64,000 bases of DNA, from positions 4,927,001 to 4,991,000 of the forward strand of contig NZ_CP042906.1 in the NCBI RefSeq assembly GCF_008728855.1, given 5' to 3'. Below, piece by piece: positions 45,824 to 55,069 of the stretch. The notes under the pieces are model-generated. The model made no database searches, was not told the origin of the DNA, and worked only from the letters and a program-made list of their open reading frames with translations. Made by a program: the position numbers and the translations under genes. Each line of letters starts with the position of its first letter. Position 1 is the first letter of the stretch. This DNA is from Hypericibacter terrae. Lineage in GTDB: Bacteria; Pseudomonadota; Alphaproteobacteria; Dongiales; Dongiaceae.

Positions 45824-46924
45824 TCAGAGCGCCTTCTCGGTCTTGGCGTCGAACAGCGAGGCCCGGTTGAGATCGATCTGCAGCTCGAGCCTCTCTTCCG
45901 GCCGGCTGACGTCATGGGCCTGGAGCTCGGCCACCACGGCCTGCCCGCCGAGGCCCAGCGTGGCGTAGCTACGCGAACCGGTCGGCTGGACCAGCTCGAC
46001 CACGGTCCCGATCCGGACGACCCCCGGCGGCAGCGCCGTGCCTTGCGCGCGGCTCATATGTTCGGGCCGCAGGCCCAGCACGATCTCGGCATCGTTGGCG
46101 GCGGCGAGCCCGCCCCAGCGGCTTGCCGGCAAAGGCAGCAGGGTGCCGTCGCCGAGCTTGACGGCACGGGTCCCGCCCCCGTTCACCAGGCGGCCGGGCA
46201 GGAAGTTCATCTGCGGCGAGCCGAGGAAACCGGCGACGAAGCGGGTGGCGGGCCGCTCGAACAGCTCCAAGGGCTTGCCCTGCTGTTCGATCCTTCCGTC
46301 GCGCAGCAGCACGATCCGGTCGGCGAGCGTCATCGCCTCGATCTGGTCGTGGGTCACATAGATCATGGTGGTGGCGATCTCCTGATGGAGCCGCTTGATC
46401 TCGCCCCGCATCTCGTCGCGCAGCTGCGCGTCGAGATTGGAGAGCGGCTCGTCGAACAGGAAGAGGCGCGCATTGCGGACGATGGCGCGCCCGATCGCCA
46501 CGCGCTGACGCTGTCCGCCCGAGAGCTGGCGCGGCAGCCGTTCCAGCAGGGCGGTGATGCCGAGGATGTCGGCCGCGCGCTTCACGCGGGTCTCGATCTC
46601 GGGCTTGGGCGTCTTGCGGGCCTTCAAGCCGAACGCGATGTTCTCATAGACCGTCAGGAACGGATAGAGCGCGTAGTTCTGGAACACCATGGCGATATCG
46701 CGGTCGCGCGGCCGCATCTCGTTCACGACCTTGCCGCCGATTTCGATGGTGCCCTGGTCGACATCCTCGAGCCCGGCGACCGAGCGCAGCAGGGTCGATT
46801 TCCCGCAGCCCGACGGCCCCACCAGTACCGCAAATTCCTGCGCCGGAATCTCGAGATCGACGCCTCGCACGGCATGGACGGGCCCGTAATGCTTGTGCAG
46901 GTCCTTGATCTTCAGGTCCGCCAT
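45824..46924 (-). CDS. Carbohydrate ABC importer ATPase (UgpC/MalK type)
   Basis: This subunit powers the importer encoded by the next three genes. The 366-residue protein has Walker [10 protein letters not shown] near residue 38, the Q-loop FQNYALYP, signature [15 protein letters not shown], Walker [13 protein letters not shown], and the switch His in YVTHD. A C-terminal TOBE regulatory region follows (LGLRPEHM onward). The start at 46924 gives the family N-terminus. It follows the second permease gene by 23 bases. Confidence 0.95.
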   Translation of the reverse strand: MADLKIKDLHKHYGPVHAVRGVDLEIPAQEFAVLVGPSGCGKSTLLRSVAGLEDVDQGTIEIGGKVVNEMRPRDRDIAMVFQNYALYPFLTVYENIAFGLKARKTPKPEIETRVKRAADILGITALLERLPRQLSGGQRQRVAIGRAIVRNARLFLFDEPLSNLDAQLRDEMRGEIKRLHQEIATTMIYVTHDQIEAMTLADRIVLLRDGRIEQQGKPLELFERPATRFVAGFLGSPQMNFLPGRLVNGGGTRAVKLGDGTLLPLPASRWGGLAAANDAEIVLGLRPEHMSRAQGTALPPGVVRIGTVVELVQPTGSRSYATLGLGGQAVVAELQAHDVSRPEERLELQIDLNRASLFDAKTEKAL

Positions 46925-46947
46925 GATCTCGATCCCTCGCTCGATCC

Positions 46948-47775
46948 TCAGCCCTTGACCGCGCCCATCGAGATGCCGCGCACCAGATAGCGCTGCAGCA
47001 TCGCCACCGCGATGAAGACCGGCACGGTCCCCAGCACCGACATGGCCGCGATCTTGGCCCAGAAATTCGACTGTCCGCCGAAATAATGCGTCACCTGGAC
47101 CGGATAGGTGACGACCTCGGTCCGGGTCAGGACCAGGGCGAAGATGAAATCGTTCCAGGCGAAGACGAAGGTGAAGACGGCGGTCGCGAAGAGGCCGGCG
47201 CGCGCCATCGGGAAGACCACGCCCATCAGCACCTGCCAGCGGCTGCAGCCATCGACGAGCGCGCTCTCCTCTAGCTCGATCGGGATGTCGGCGATATAGC
47301 CGCGCATCATCCAGATCACGTAAGGCAGGTTGAAGGCGGTATAGAGCAGGACCAGGCCCCAATAGGTATCGACCCCGCCGAGCCAGACATAGAGCAGGAA
47401 GATCGGGAACACGATCACGATCGGCGGGATCATGCGCTGCGAGATGATCCAGATCGCCAGATCGTCGCCGCCGGTGCGGAAGCGCACCAGGCTGTAGGCC
47501 GCGAGCGTGCCGAAGAACATGGCGAGGACCGTGCTGGAGCCGGCGATCACCAGGCTGTTCCAGACCGCGACCACGTCGCCGTCCTTGAACAGCACGGCGT
47601 AGTTGGCGAACTGGATGTTCGCGGGCCACCAGACCGGCGGGAAGGCGAAGATCTCGTCCGGCGTCTTGAAGGAGATGATGAAGAGCCAGTAGATCGGGAA
47701 CAGGAAGACGATCGTGACCGCGATCGCGCCGGCATAGCGAAGGCCTAGCGTGGTAGCGGCGCGCCGGCCCTTCAT
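46948..47775 (-). CDS. Carbohydrate ABC importer permease (MalG type)
   Basis: The 275-residue inner-membrane protein has six predicted helices and the EAA loop [24 protein letters not shown]. The N-terminal helix is followed by [12 protein letters not shown], typical of CUT1 MalG/UgpE subunits. The start ATG at 47775 overlaps the stop of the first permease gene in ATGA, showing translational coupling. Confidence 0.95.
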   Translation of the reverse strand: MKGRRAATTLGLRYAGAIAVTIVFLFPIYWLFIISFKTPDEIFAFPPVWWPANIQFANYAVLFKDGDVVAVWNSLVIAGSSTVLAMFFGTLAAYSLVRFRTGGDDLAIWIISQRMIPPIVIVFPIFLLYVWLGGVDTYWGLVLLYTAFNLPYVIWMMRGYIADIPIELEESALVDGCSRWQVLMGVVFPMARAGLFATAVFTFVFAWNDFIFALVLTRTEVVTYPVQVTHYFGGQSNFWAKIAAMSVLGTVPVFIAVAMLQRYLVRGISMGAVKG

Positions 47776-48686
47776 CGCGCGATCCCCGTGCGCTTCAGGA
47801 GGATCATCACCACGGCCGTCAGCAGGAAGATCACCAGGAAGGCGATCGCCGCGGCGTAGCTGATCTCGAACTGCTCGAAGCCCTGGAGATAGGTATAGAC
47901 CGAGATGGTCTCGGTCATGGTGCCGGGCCCGCCGCGCGTCAGCGCCCAGATGATGTCGAAGATGCGGAAGAGGTCGAGGCCGCGGATCAGGAGCGCCACC
48001 GACATGACCGGCCAGATCGCCGGCAGCACGATGCGCCGGAAGACCGTGCGGTAGGCCGCGCCGTCGAGCTCGGCCGCTTCCAGGAGCGACTTGTCGACGT
48101 TCGAGAGCGCCGCCAGCAGGATCAGGAACATGAAGGGCGTCCACTGCCAGATCTCGCAGACCAGGATCGCCGGATAGACCGTGTTGGGATTGAGCAGCCA
48201 GATGATCGGCACCTGGTGGCCGGCGAACCAGGCGATGATCTGGTTGACCGGGCCGAAATGATGATCGAACAGCAACCGCCAGGTGGCGCCGGAGACGATC
48301 GGCGAGATCATGGTGGGAAGCGTCAGCAGCGCGATGAAGATCGCGCGGCCCGGCATCTTCTCGAGGAAGAGATGGGCCAGCAGCAGCCCCAGCACGAGCT
48401 CGATCGGCAGCGCCACCGCCGTCAGGATCAACGTGTGGGCCAGCGATTGCCAGAGGCGCAGATCGTCGAACAGCGCGGCGTAGTTCTTCAGGCCCTGGAA
48501 CGAGGTATCCGCTTCCATCATCGTCACGCCCTGGAAGCTGACGACGAGGGAATAGATCAGCGGGAACAGGCCGACCAGCAGCAGCACCAGGATCGCCGGG
48601 GCGACGATCACATATTTGAAGTTCCGATCCAGGAACGGCCCGCTCGCCGAAGCGCGCCGCCGTCCGGCCGCCAGTTGCAGGGTCAT
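47772..48686 (-). CDS. Carbohydrate ABC importer permease (MalF/UgpA type)
   Basis: The 304-residue CUT1-type permease has a helix at about 25-45 followed by [20 protein letters not shown], and the EAA loop [23 protein letters not shown]. It pairs with the MalG-type subunit downstream. Sugar specificity cannot be told from the permease. Confidence 0.95.
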   Translation of the reverse strand: MTLQLAAGRRRASASGPFLDRNFKYVIVAPAILVLLLVGLFPLIYSLVVSFQGVTMMEADTSFQGLKNYAALFDDLRLWQSLAHTLILTAVALPIELVLGLLLAHLFLEKMPGRAIFIALLTLPTMISPIVSGATWRLLFDHHFGPVNQIIAWFAGHQVPIIWLLNPNTVYPAILVCEIWQWTPFMFLILLAALSNVDKSLLEAAELDGAAYRTVFRRIVLPAIWPVMSVALLIRGLDLFRIFDIIWALTRGGPGTMTETISVYTYLQGFEQFEISYAAAIAFLVIFLLTAVVMILLKRTGIAR

Positions 48687-48743
48687 CGACAGGCCATCCT
48701 CAACAACTCATCCCCTCCCCCTTCTCGGGGCTGGCTCTTTCTT

Positions 48744-48865
48744 CTGTCATCGCCGGGCTTGACCCGGCGATCCAGGGCCGGAAGGGCTGGATCCCCGGAT
48801 CCGGCTGGAGCCTGCCCTCGTGTGCGCCTTCGGCGCAACACGGGGGGCCGGTCCGAGGATGACAG
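48744..48865. repeat. REP-like repeat, family A
   Basis: This copy starts TGTCATCGCCGGGCTTGACC and ends with GATGACAG in inverted form, with an extra insert carrying GCGCCTTCGGCGC. It lies between the solute-binding protein gene and the first permease gene. It may act as a processing or attenuation point separating high binding-protein expression from the membrane subunits. Confidence 0.75.
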
Positions 48866-48934
48866 TGAAAAAGCTACCGCGTTCACCGCAAGGAATGAGG
48901 GAGCGGCGGCACCGCCGCCGCTCCCCCGCGTCAC

Positions 48935-50383
48935 TCACATCTGCGGATAGGCACCGGACTTCGCCGCCCAACCCTGATAGGCGGCCTTCTGCTTGTCGAC
49001 CCCGATCTTCTCGGTGATCGCGTCCCACTGGGATGCGATCTTGTCGAGGATGGCCTTGGGATCCTCGCCGGACCAGAGCGCGCTGATGCCTTGGCGCAGG
49101 GCTTCCTCGTACTTGTCGGTCTGGAGGATCGACAGATCGAGGAGACCCGTTTCCGAGGCCTGCTTCAGAGTCGCCAGGTAATCCTTGGCATCGGGCCAGC
49201 GCGACAGATAGGTCGGATCGGTGTAGTGCGAGACCCGGAACGGATCGCGCAGCGTATAGGGCAGCTGCACGCGCTCGGTCGAGATCTTCTCGCTGTTCAG
49301 CCACTGGATGAACAGATAGGCGGCGTCCTTATGCTTGCTGGTCGAGGCCACCGAGAGGGCGAAACCCAGCGCCAGCTGCGGATGACCGCCGGGCGGCAGG
49401 GCGTAGCCGACCTTCCCGGCGATCTGCGTCTTCGGCACCCAGTTGAGCGCCTTCTCGTCCTGGCCGTAGCCGGCGGCCCAGCGGCCGTAGGGCGGCCAGG
49501 AGATCGTCATGGCGGTCTGGCCCGACATGAAGGCCGCCAGGTTCTCGACGAAGCCCCAGGTCTCCACGCCGGGCGGCATGAACTTGTTCTCGTTGCGCAT
49601 ATCGGTCAGCACCTTGACGCCGATATCGCTGTTGACCGTGGCCTTCATCGTGTTCGCGTCGAAGAACTTGCCGCCCTCGTTGCGGAAGCGCTCCTGGAAC
49701 ATGAGCTGGGCATAGGGCGCCTGACGGAAGAAGGCGGCGCCATACATCTTCGGCTGGAACTTGTCGGTCAGGAACTGGCCGATCTCGTCGAACTGCTTCC
49801 AGGTCGTGGGCGGGGCCAGGTCGTAGCCGAACTTGGCCTTGAAATCGGCCTGGTTCTGCGGATCGGCGAAGACGTCCTTGCGGTAATACATGATGAAGAC
49901 GTCGCCATCGTCCGGGAAGCCGTAGATCTTGCCGTCCACCGTCATCTGGTTGTCGCGGAAGGTCGGCGCGATCTTCTGCAGCTCGTCGCGGTATTTGTAT
50001 TTGTCGACATAGGCATCGAGCGGCTCGAGGGCGCCGGCCTTGGCGAGATCGGGCATCCAGGAGGGGATGACGTTGAGCGCGTCATAGGCCCCGGTGCCGG
50101 CGCGGTATTCCTGCATGATCTTGGTGAACATCTCTTCCGTCGGCACTTCGATCACCTTGACCTTCATGCCGGTCAGCTTCTCCCACATCGGGCCGGAGAA
50201 GTTCAGCGGATCGAGCGACTGGAGGCCGGCTTCCCACACGACGGTGATCTCGGTGCCGGCATATTTCTTCGCCGCCTCGGCGGCGATCTCGTCGGCGGAT
50301 TGCGCGGCAGCACCCGATGACCAGGCACCGAGCGCGAGACCGGCGAAGGCGCCGGCCCAGGCAAGCTTCTTCAACAAACTCAT
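48935..50383 (-). CDS. Extracellular carbohydrate-binding protein of ABC importer
   Basis: This periplasmic solute receptor is 482 residues long with a Sec signal peptide (MSLLKKLAWAGAFAGLALGAWSSGAAAQ, cleavage near residue 28). It has the type I/II extracellular solute-binding fold: VVWEAGLQSLDPL, PSWMPDLAKAGALEPLD, YGFPDDGDVFIMYYRKD. Large CUT1 receptors of this type bind sugars or sugar derivatives. The start at 50383 has a GGAGGAAG ribosome-binding site. The downstream enzymes suggest the ligand is a tetronate, a sugar acid or its lactone. Confidence 0.94.
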   Translation of the reverse strand: MSLLKKLAWAGAFAGLALGAWSSGAAAQSADEIAAEAAKKYAGTEITVVWEAGLQSLDPLNFSGPMWEKLTGMKVKVIEVPTEEMFTKIMQEYRAGTGAYDALNVIPSWMPDLAKAGALEPLDAYVDKYKYRDELQKIAPTFRDNQMTVDGKIYGFPDDGDVFIMYYRKDVFADPQNQADFKAKFGYDLAPPTTWKQFDEIGQFLTDKFQPKMYGAAFFRQAPYAQLMFQERFRNEGGKFFDANTMKATVNSDIGVKVLTDMRNENKFMPPGVETWGFVENLAAFMSGQTAMTISWPPYGRWAAGYGQDEKALNWVPKTQIAGKVGYALPPGGHPQLALGFALSVASTSKHKDAAYLFIQWLNSEKISTERVQLPYTLRDPFRVSHYTDPTYLSRWPDAKDYLATLKQASETGLLDLSILQTDKYEEALRQGISALWSGEDPKAILDKIASQWDAITEKIGVDKQKAAYQGWAAKSGAYPQM

Positions 50384-50499
50384 GGCTTCCTCCCTAGTGC
50401 CCAATTATTTCAGGGCTTGCGTGTCGACCATTGGCTTGATGTCGGCGGCGTGTTTGGCGGCGATTCTCCTTTTCGGGGCTAGAGCACTCTCCCATTCAC

Positions 50500-51552
50500 C
50501 TAACGGCCGAAGCGCTGGCGGTTGCGTTCGAGCCGGGACTTCCAAGCCGGCGAGGCGAGAACGGCGCGATTGACGACGCCACGCGGCTCCTCGCCCTTCA
50601 TCACGCTCAGGACCGCCCGGATGTCGGCCGCGCCATTGCCGGCGAAGCACTGGTCGGTCCAGCAGAGCGCGTGCGGCGCCAGGATCACGTTGTCGAGTGT
50701 GAGAATCGGGTCCTCCATCGACGGCGGCTCCTGCTCCAGCACGTCGAGGCCGGCGCCGGCGATGCGCCGCGCCTGCAGCACGCGGGTCAAGGCCTTCTGG
50801 TCGACGATCGGCCCCCGCGCGGTATTGATGAAATAGGCGGTGGGCTTCATCAGGCCGAGCCGTTCCTCGTTCACCAGATGGCGCGTCTCGGGCGTCAGCG
50901 GGCAATTGACCGTGAGCACGTCCGAGCGCCGGAACAGGCTGTCGAGATCGACCAGCTCGATGCCCAACTCCGCCGCGACCTTGGCGTCGGCGAAGGGATC
51001 GTGGGCGATGAAGGTCATGTCGTAGGGCTTGGCCAGCCGGAACAGCTCGGCGCCGATATTGCCGATGCCGATCGAGCCCAGCGTGCGGCCGACCAGGCCC
51101 ACGCCCATATGATCGACGCGGCGCGCGAAACCCTCCGGTCCCTCGCGCGTCAGCCGATCCTTGATCATGAGCTTGCCGGTCAGGGCCAGCATCAGGGTGA
51201 TGATCGAGACCGCCACCGGCCGCCGCACGCCGTCGGGGGTGATGACGAGCGCGATGCCGGCTTTGGTACAGGCCTCGGTATCGACATTGTCGTAGCCGAC
51301 GCCGAACCGCGCGACCAGGCCGAGGCGCCCGTTGGCATGGATGCTCTCGGCGGCGAAGCGCGGCATCAGCAGAATCAAAGCGTCGAAGTCCGCGAGTTGC
51401 TCCGCCGTCAGCGGGTTGGCGGGTCCGAGGAAGACCGTCTCGACCCCGGGCGCCGACGAGAGCGGCCCCAGGTCGAAATCGGGGAAGGTCGGCGAGCCGT
51501 CGGGCTTCTTGAAATCGCCCGAGAGAGCCACGCGGAAGGGAGCCCTGCTCAT
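50500..51552 (-). CDS. D-2-hydroxyacid dehydrogenase, NAD(P)-dependent
   Basis: The 350-residue protein has a central nucleotide-binding fold LGSIGIGNIGAE and the catalytic Arg-Glu-His set of the D-2-hydroxyacid dehydrogenases: Arg in FINTARGPIVDQ, Glu in LDVLEQEPP, His in APHALCW. The N-terminal segment FPDFDLGPLSS is not a usual glyoxylate reductase start. It would interconvert a 2-hydroxyacid and a 2-oxoacid. It is 10 bases downstream of the HpcH/HpaI aldolase gene and is likely to work with it. Confidence 0.92.
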   Translation of the reverse strand: MSRAPFRVALSGDFKKPDGSPTFPDFDLGPLSSAPGVETVFLGPANPLTAEQLADFDALILLMPRFAAESIHANGRLGLVARFGVGYDNVDTEACTKAGIALVITPDGVRRPVAVSIITLMLALTGKLMIKDRLTREGPEGFARRVDHMGVGLVGRTLGSIGIGNIGAELFRLAKPYDMTFIAHDPFADAKVAAELGIELVDLDSLFRRSDVLTVNCPLTPETRHLVNEERLGLMKPTAYFINTARGPIVDQKALTRVLQARRIAGAGLDVLEQEPPSMEDPILTLDNVILAPHALCWTDQCFAGNGAADIRAVLSVMKGEEPRGVVNRAVLASPAWKSRLERNRQRFGR

Positions 51553-51562
51553 CGCGCGGAAC

Positions 51563-52414
51563 CTACCTCTTCTTCTTGGCCTTGCGCTTGGGCGCCGCGC
51601 CCGGCGCGGCGGCGATCCGGGTCTTGCGGCCGGCCTTGCCCGCGCAGGCTTCGCGCAGCTTCGCCAGGGCGTCGGCCAGCGCGTTATGCAGCACCCACAC
51701 ATCGCCCGAATAGCAGATGAAATCGAAGCCGGTGTTGAAATAATCGACGCCGGTCTCGACGTTCGGCACCAGGCGGCCGAGCGCCTTGCCGTGATTCTTG
51801 GTGGCGGCCGCGACCTTGGCGATCGCGTCGGTGAATTTCGGATCGCCGAACTGGCCGGGAATCCCGAGCGAGGTCGAGAGATCGAAATGCCCGACCCAGA
51901 GGCAGTCGACCCCCGGCAGCGCCGCGATCTTGTCGGCATTGCGCACACCCTCGGCCGTCTCGATCTGGCAGAACAGCGTGGTGCGCTTGTTGGCGGCCGC
52001 CTGCTTCTTCGCGACATCGCCCGGGCGGTAATTGTCATGGGCGACCTGCAGCGCCACGCCGCGCTTGCCCTCGGGATAATATTTCATGCAGTCGAGGATG
52101 GCGCGCGCCTCCTCGGCCGATCCCACCATCGGCACCATGATCCCCTCGGCGCCCATATCGCAGGCGCGGGCGATGTGGTCGTAGTTCTTCGAGGGCACGC
52201 GGCAGATGACCGCGATGCCCGCGGCCTCGAAATAGCGGATGGCGCTCTTCACGGTCTCGAAGGAAAAGCCCGAATGCTCGAGATCGAACAGGACGAAATC
52301 GCCGCCCGCCGACTTGACGATGTGGCCGATGCCGGGCGTGGCGAACTCGACGATGAAATGGCCGAGCTTCACCTTCTTGCTGCGGGCCATCTGCTTCAGG
52401 CTGACGCTCTCCAT
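51563..52414 (-). CDS. HpcH/HpaI-family aldolase
   Basis: This is a metal-dependent pyruvate-class aldolase of 283 residues. FVLFDLEHSGFSFETVKSAI, the catalytic-region Arg in VICRVPSKNYDHI, MGAEGIMVPMVGSAEEAR, and the metal-binding Glu in FCQIETAEG with Asp in WVGHFDLSTSLG follow the family order. These enzymes cleave 4-hydroxy-2-oxoacids to pyruvate and an aldehyde. The Lys/Arg-rich tail (PKRKAKKKR) is unusual. The start has AAGGGATC about nine bases upstream. It belongs to the catabolic gene run. Confidence 0.92.
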   Translation of the reverse strand: MESVSLKQMARSKKVKLGHFIVEFATPGIGHIVKSAGGDFVLFDLEHSGFSFETVKSAIRYFEAAGIAVICRVPSKNYDHIARACDMGAEGIMVPMVGSAEEARAILDCMKYYPEGKRGVALQVAHDNYRPGDVAKKQAAANKRTTLFCQIETAEGVRNADKIAALPGVDCLWVGHFDLSTSLGIPGQFGDPKFTDAIAKVAAATKNHGKALGRLVPNVETGVDYFNTGFDFICYSGDVWVLHNALADALAKLREACAGKAGRKTRIAAAPGAAPKRKAKKKR

Positions 52415-52469
52415 GCTCCGCTGATCCCTTCATGGCGGCCTCGGGAGCGCGGCTCCCAAGGCTCGCGGG

Positions 52470-52775
52470 TTACTCCGATCCGGCACAGACCAAGGCGTAG
52501 TCGGTGACGATCTTCTCCGCCACCAACGGCGCGCTCGCGCTGTTGAACGAGGCGAAATGCGCCGATTTCAGATGCAGCTCGAAGGCCGCGCGGTCGTCAT
52601 AGATCTCGTAGAGGACCACCCGGTCCGTCTCCTTGGCCGTTTCCAGCACGTCGAAGCGCCGGCAGCCCGGCTCCTCGCGGAACGAGGCCCGCGCATTCTC
52701 GTCAATCAGCCGGCGGAATTCGGCCTGGCGACCGGGCTTCAGGCGAAAATCCACCATGATCACGTAGCCCGACAT
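52470..52775 (-). CDS. Antibiotic biosynthesis monooxygenase (ABM) fold protein
   Basis: The 101-residue ferredoxin-like dimeric alpha-beta-barrel protein has MVDFRLKPGRQAEFRRLIDENA, then EPGCRRFDVLET and VLYEIYDDRAAFELHL. Similar small proteins (LsrG- or YgiN-like) act as isomerases or oxygenases in sugar and quinone metabolism. Its start lies 74 bases inside the 3' end of the upstream regulator gene, an unusually long overlap. Confidence 0.85.
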   Translation of the reverse strand: MSGYVIMVDFRLKPGRQAEFRRLIDENARASFREEPGCRRFDVLETAKETDRVVLYEIYDDRAAFELHLKSAHFASFNSASAPLVAEKIVTDYALVCAGSE

Positions 52776-53493
52776 GCTCGCCTCCCTGCTCGCCCACCAC
52801 CTGCCAATAGAGGTCCGCCACCTGGTCGAGGTGCGCGCGGATCACCCGCTCCGAACGGTCGGGATCGCGCGCCGCGATCGCCTCGGTGATGGCCGCGTGG
52901 GCCCGGTAGGCGATCTCGTTCTGGCCCGGATATGTGAGCGTCATCGTGCGCTGCTCCATCAGCCATTCGGCGATGGCGGCGTGGATCGCGGTGAAGATCG
53001 GATTGCGCGGGATCACCGCCAGCACATAGTGGAAGGCCATGTCGGTCTGCTCGAAACGGCGGATATTGCCGATCGAGAGCCGGTTCGCTTCGAGCGCGCG
53101 CCTGAGATCGATCAGATCGGCCTCGGTCGCATGCTCGGCCGCGTGGCGCGCCAGCCCGATCTCGAAGAAGGTGCGGGCCTGCTGGAAATGACGGATGCCG
53201 TCGGGCTCGGAGAGCATCAGCCGCGCCGTGCCGGCGAGGGACTCGATCACGAGCTTGGGCGTGGGCCGCGTCACGCGGGCGCGCTCGCCGCTGCTGACCG
53301 CCACCAGCCCCATGGTCTGCAGCGAATAGAGCGCCTCGCGCACCGCCGGCCTTCCGACCCCGAACTGCTTCATCAGATCGCGCTCGGAGGGGAGCTGGTC
53401 GCCCGGCTGGTAGCCGCCCTCCTGGATCATGGCCTCGAGACGGGCCGCGACCTCCTCGGACAGCTTGCGTCGCCGGATGGGGCTGACTTGCAT
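52702..53493 (-). CDS. FadR-family (GntR) transcriptional regulator
   Basis: The 263-residue protein has an N-terminal GntR winged helix (LPSERDLMKQFGVGRPAVREALYSLQTMGLV at about 33-63) and an all-helical FCD ligand-binding domain. The FCD domain has metal/ligand His residues in DMAFHYVLA and in the AHAAITEAI and RAHLDQV helices. It heads the catabolic run and is the likely ligand-responsive repressor. The last 35 residues after YWQVVGEQGG are non-conserved and overlap the ABM gene. Repeated GGTATC/GGTGTA boxes directly upstream suggest autoregulation. Confidence 0.93.
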   Translation of the reverse strand: MQVSPIRRRKLSEEVAARLEAMIQEGGYQPGDQLPSERDLMKQFGVGRPAVREALYSLQTMGLVAVSSGERARVTRPTPKLVIESLAGTARLMLSEPDGIRHFQQARTFFEIGLARHAAEHATEADLIDLRRALEANRLSIGNIRRFEQTDMAFHYVLAVIPRNPIFTAIHAAIAEWLMEQRTMTLTYPGQNEIAYRAHAAITEAIAARDPDRSERVIRAHLDQVADLYWQVVGEQGGEHVGLRDHGGFSPEARSPGRIPPAD

Positions 53494-53529
53494 TGGTATC
53501 CTTGGTATCTGGTGTACCGTTTATACCAG
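53494..53529. promoter_or_regulatory. Candidate operator for the FadR-family regulator
   Basis: Two direct TTGGTATC boxes (53494-53501 and 53502-53509) precede a near-perfect inverted pair CTGGTGTA-N5-TATACCAG (53509-53529). GGTATA-type repeats are known targets of NanR, a member of the same family. The site abuts the regulator start codon, so binding would block its own transcription. Confidence 0.5.
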
Positions 53530-53696
53530 CCGGCCCCGACGCTAGGGCGACCGGTTCACCCCGGTCAAGCCGGCGCAGCGCCGGTCCAGCCAGTTCCCTG
53601 TGGAAAACCGGTCGAAGCCCGGGATCGCCCGGGGCTCGCTTGCCATCCCGCGACCCGGCTTCTACATAGGGGGCCGCACATCAGGAGAGAAATTGA

Positions 53697-54107
53697 ATGG
53701 CGAAGATCAGCCACCATGCCGCGCTCATCTACACGATGATGATGGTATCGGCATCCGACCGGAACATGTCCGACGCCGAGCTCGGCTCGATCGGCGACAT
53801 GGTGCTGCATCTGCCCGTGTTCGAAGGCTTCGACCGCAAGCGGCTGCCCAAGGTCGGCGCCGATTTTGCCAAGCTGCTGCAGCAGGATGACGGCCTCGAC
53901 GACGCCCTGTCGCTGATCAGGAAGGCGCTCCCGAAGAAGCTGCGCGAGACCGCCTATGCGCTCGCCTGCGAAGTGGCCGCCGCCGACGGCAAGGCCTCGC
54001 AGGAGGAGCTCCGGCTCCTCGAGCTGATCCGTAACCATCTCGACATCGACCGCCTCACCGCCGCCGCGATCGAGACCGGCGCCCGGGTCCGTCACCGGAC
54101 GGCGTAG
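53697..54107 (+). CDS. TerB-like (tellurite resistance B family) protein
   Basis: The 136-residue all-helical protein resembles the TerB/TerB-like fold: LIYTMMMVSASDRNMSDAELGSIGDMV near the start and ACEVAAADGKASQEELRLLELI near residue 90 give the paired acidic helix-loop motifs typical of the family. The true role of isolated TerB-like proteins is unclear; a link to tellurite is not implied. It is monocistronic and divergent from the FadR-type regulator. Confidence 0.85.
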   Translation: MAKISHHAALIYTMMMVSASDRNMSDAELGSIGDMVLHLPVFEGFDRKRLPKVGADFAKLLQQDDGLDDALSLIRKALPKKLRETAYALACEVAAADGKASQEELRLLELIRNHLDIDRLTAAAIETGARVRHRTA

Positions 54108-54418
54108 GTTTCGCCCTCTCCCCTCTGCTGCAACGCCCGCTCTCCCCTGTCACCCCCGCGGAAGCGGGGGCCCAACTCGGTGCCCGGCGCCCTGGATCAA
54201 GATGGGTCCCCGCTTCCGCGGGGATGACCGGAGAGTGTGGGGTTGCCGAATCTCATTCCTTCACCGGCATGACGATTGGGAAAATCGCGTCTTGCCTTGA
54301 ACGTTCGCGCTTCAGCCGCCTTAAAACGCCTCCATGATCTCGGGATCGCGGCGATCCGCCTCTTTTCTTCCTAGCGGCGCCAACCACGTCAGGCGTGGCG
54401 GGGAAGTGAGGTGCATCC
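54108..54418. other. Intergenic region containing family B repeat and petA leader
   Basis: This 311-base gap holds a family B REP-like repeat at 54149-54231 and then about 185 bases of ordinary sequence that must contain the petA promoter. I see no gene in it. Confidence 0.6.
54149..54231. repeat. REP-like repeat, family B
   Basis: This palindrome begins GTCACCCCCGCGGAAGCGGG, has CCTGGATCAAGATGGG in the middle, and ends in the inverted arm. It is related to 40259-40345. Confidence 0.8.
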
Positions 54419-55069
54419 ATGCCCGTTCAGTACACCGTCCCCCCGGCCGGCGAGAAGGCCGCCCCGTCCCCGCCCGCCACGCGTCGGGAATTCCTCTATC
54501 TCGCAACCGCCGCCACCACGGCGATCGGCATCGCGTCCCTCGCCTGGCCTTTCGTCGATCAGATGAATCCGTCCGCCGACGTCATCGCGGCGGGCGGCCC
54601 CGTGACTGTCGATATCTCGAAAGTGGAACCGGGTCAGCAGATCGTGGTGACCTGGCGCGGCCGGCCCATCTTCATCGTCCATCGGACGCCCGAGGCGCTG
54701 GCCGCGCTGAAGTCCCCCTCGATGCTGGATCGCCTGCGCGATCCCCAATCGCAGGCCCTGCAGCAGCCGCCCTACGCGAAGAACTGGTCCCGTTCGGTGA
54801 AGCCGGAGTTCGCCGTCCTGGTCGGGATCTGCACGCATCTGGGCTGCATCCCGAGCTACCGGCCGACGGTCACGGCCGATTGGCCCGGCGGCTATCTCTG
54901 CCAGTGCCACGGCTCCAAATACGATCTGGCGGGGCGCGTCTTCCGCAACGTGCCGGCGCCCTACAATCTGCCGGTGCCGCCCTATGGCTTCGAGAACGAC
55001 ACATCGCTCGTGATCGGCGACAACCCGCAAGGCAGCGCCTTCGCACTCGAGGACGTCAACCAACTTTAG
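54419..55069 (+). CDS. petA: Ubiquinol-cytochrome c reductase Rieske iron-sulfur subunit
   Basis: This is the Rieske 2Fe-2S protein of the cytochrome bc1 complex. The 216-residue product has a Tat-like N-terminus (TRREFLYLATAATTAIGIAS, with a membrane helix at about 27-46). Cluster box 1 is CTHLGC (ligands Cys138, His140) and box 2 is CQCHGS (ligands Cys161, His164), with Cys143 and Cys163 placed for the usual disulfide. Box 2 has Gln instead of the common Pro. No petB or petC follows; the next gene is convergent. It may therefore be a second Rieske copy or a relocated bc1 gene. Confidence 0.93.
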   Translation: MPVQYTVPPAGEKAAPSPPATRREFLYLATAATTAIGIASLAWPFVDQMNPSADVIAAGGPVTVDISKVEPGQQIVVTWRGRPIFIVHRTPEALAALKSPSMLDRLRDPQSQALQQPPYAKNWSRSVKPEFAVLVGICTHLGCIPSYRPTVTADWPGGYLCQCHGSKYDLAGRVFRNVPAPYNLPVPPYGFENDTSLVIGDNPQGSAFALEDVNQL

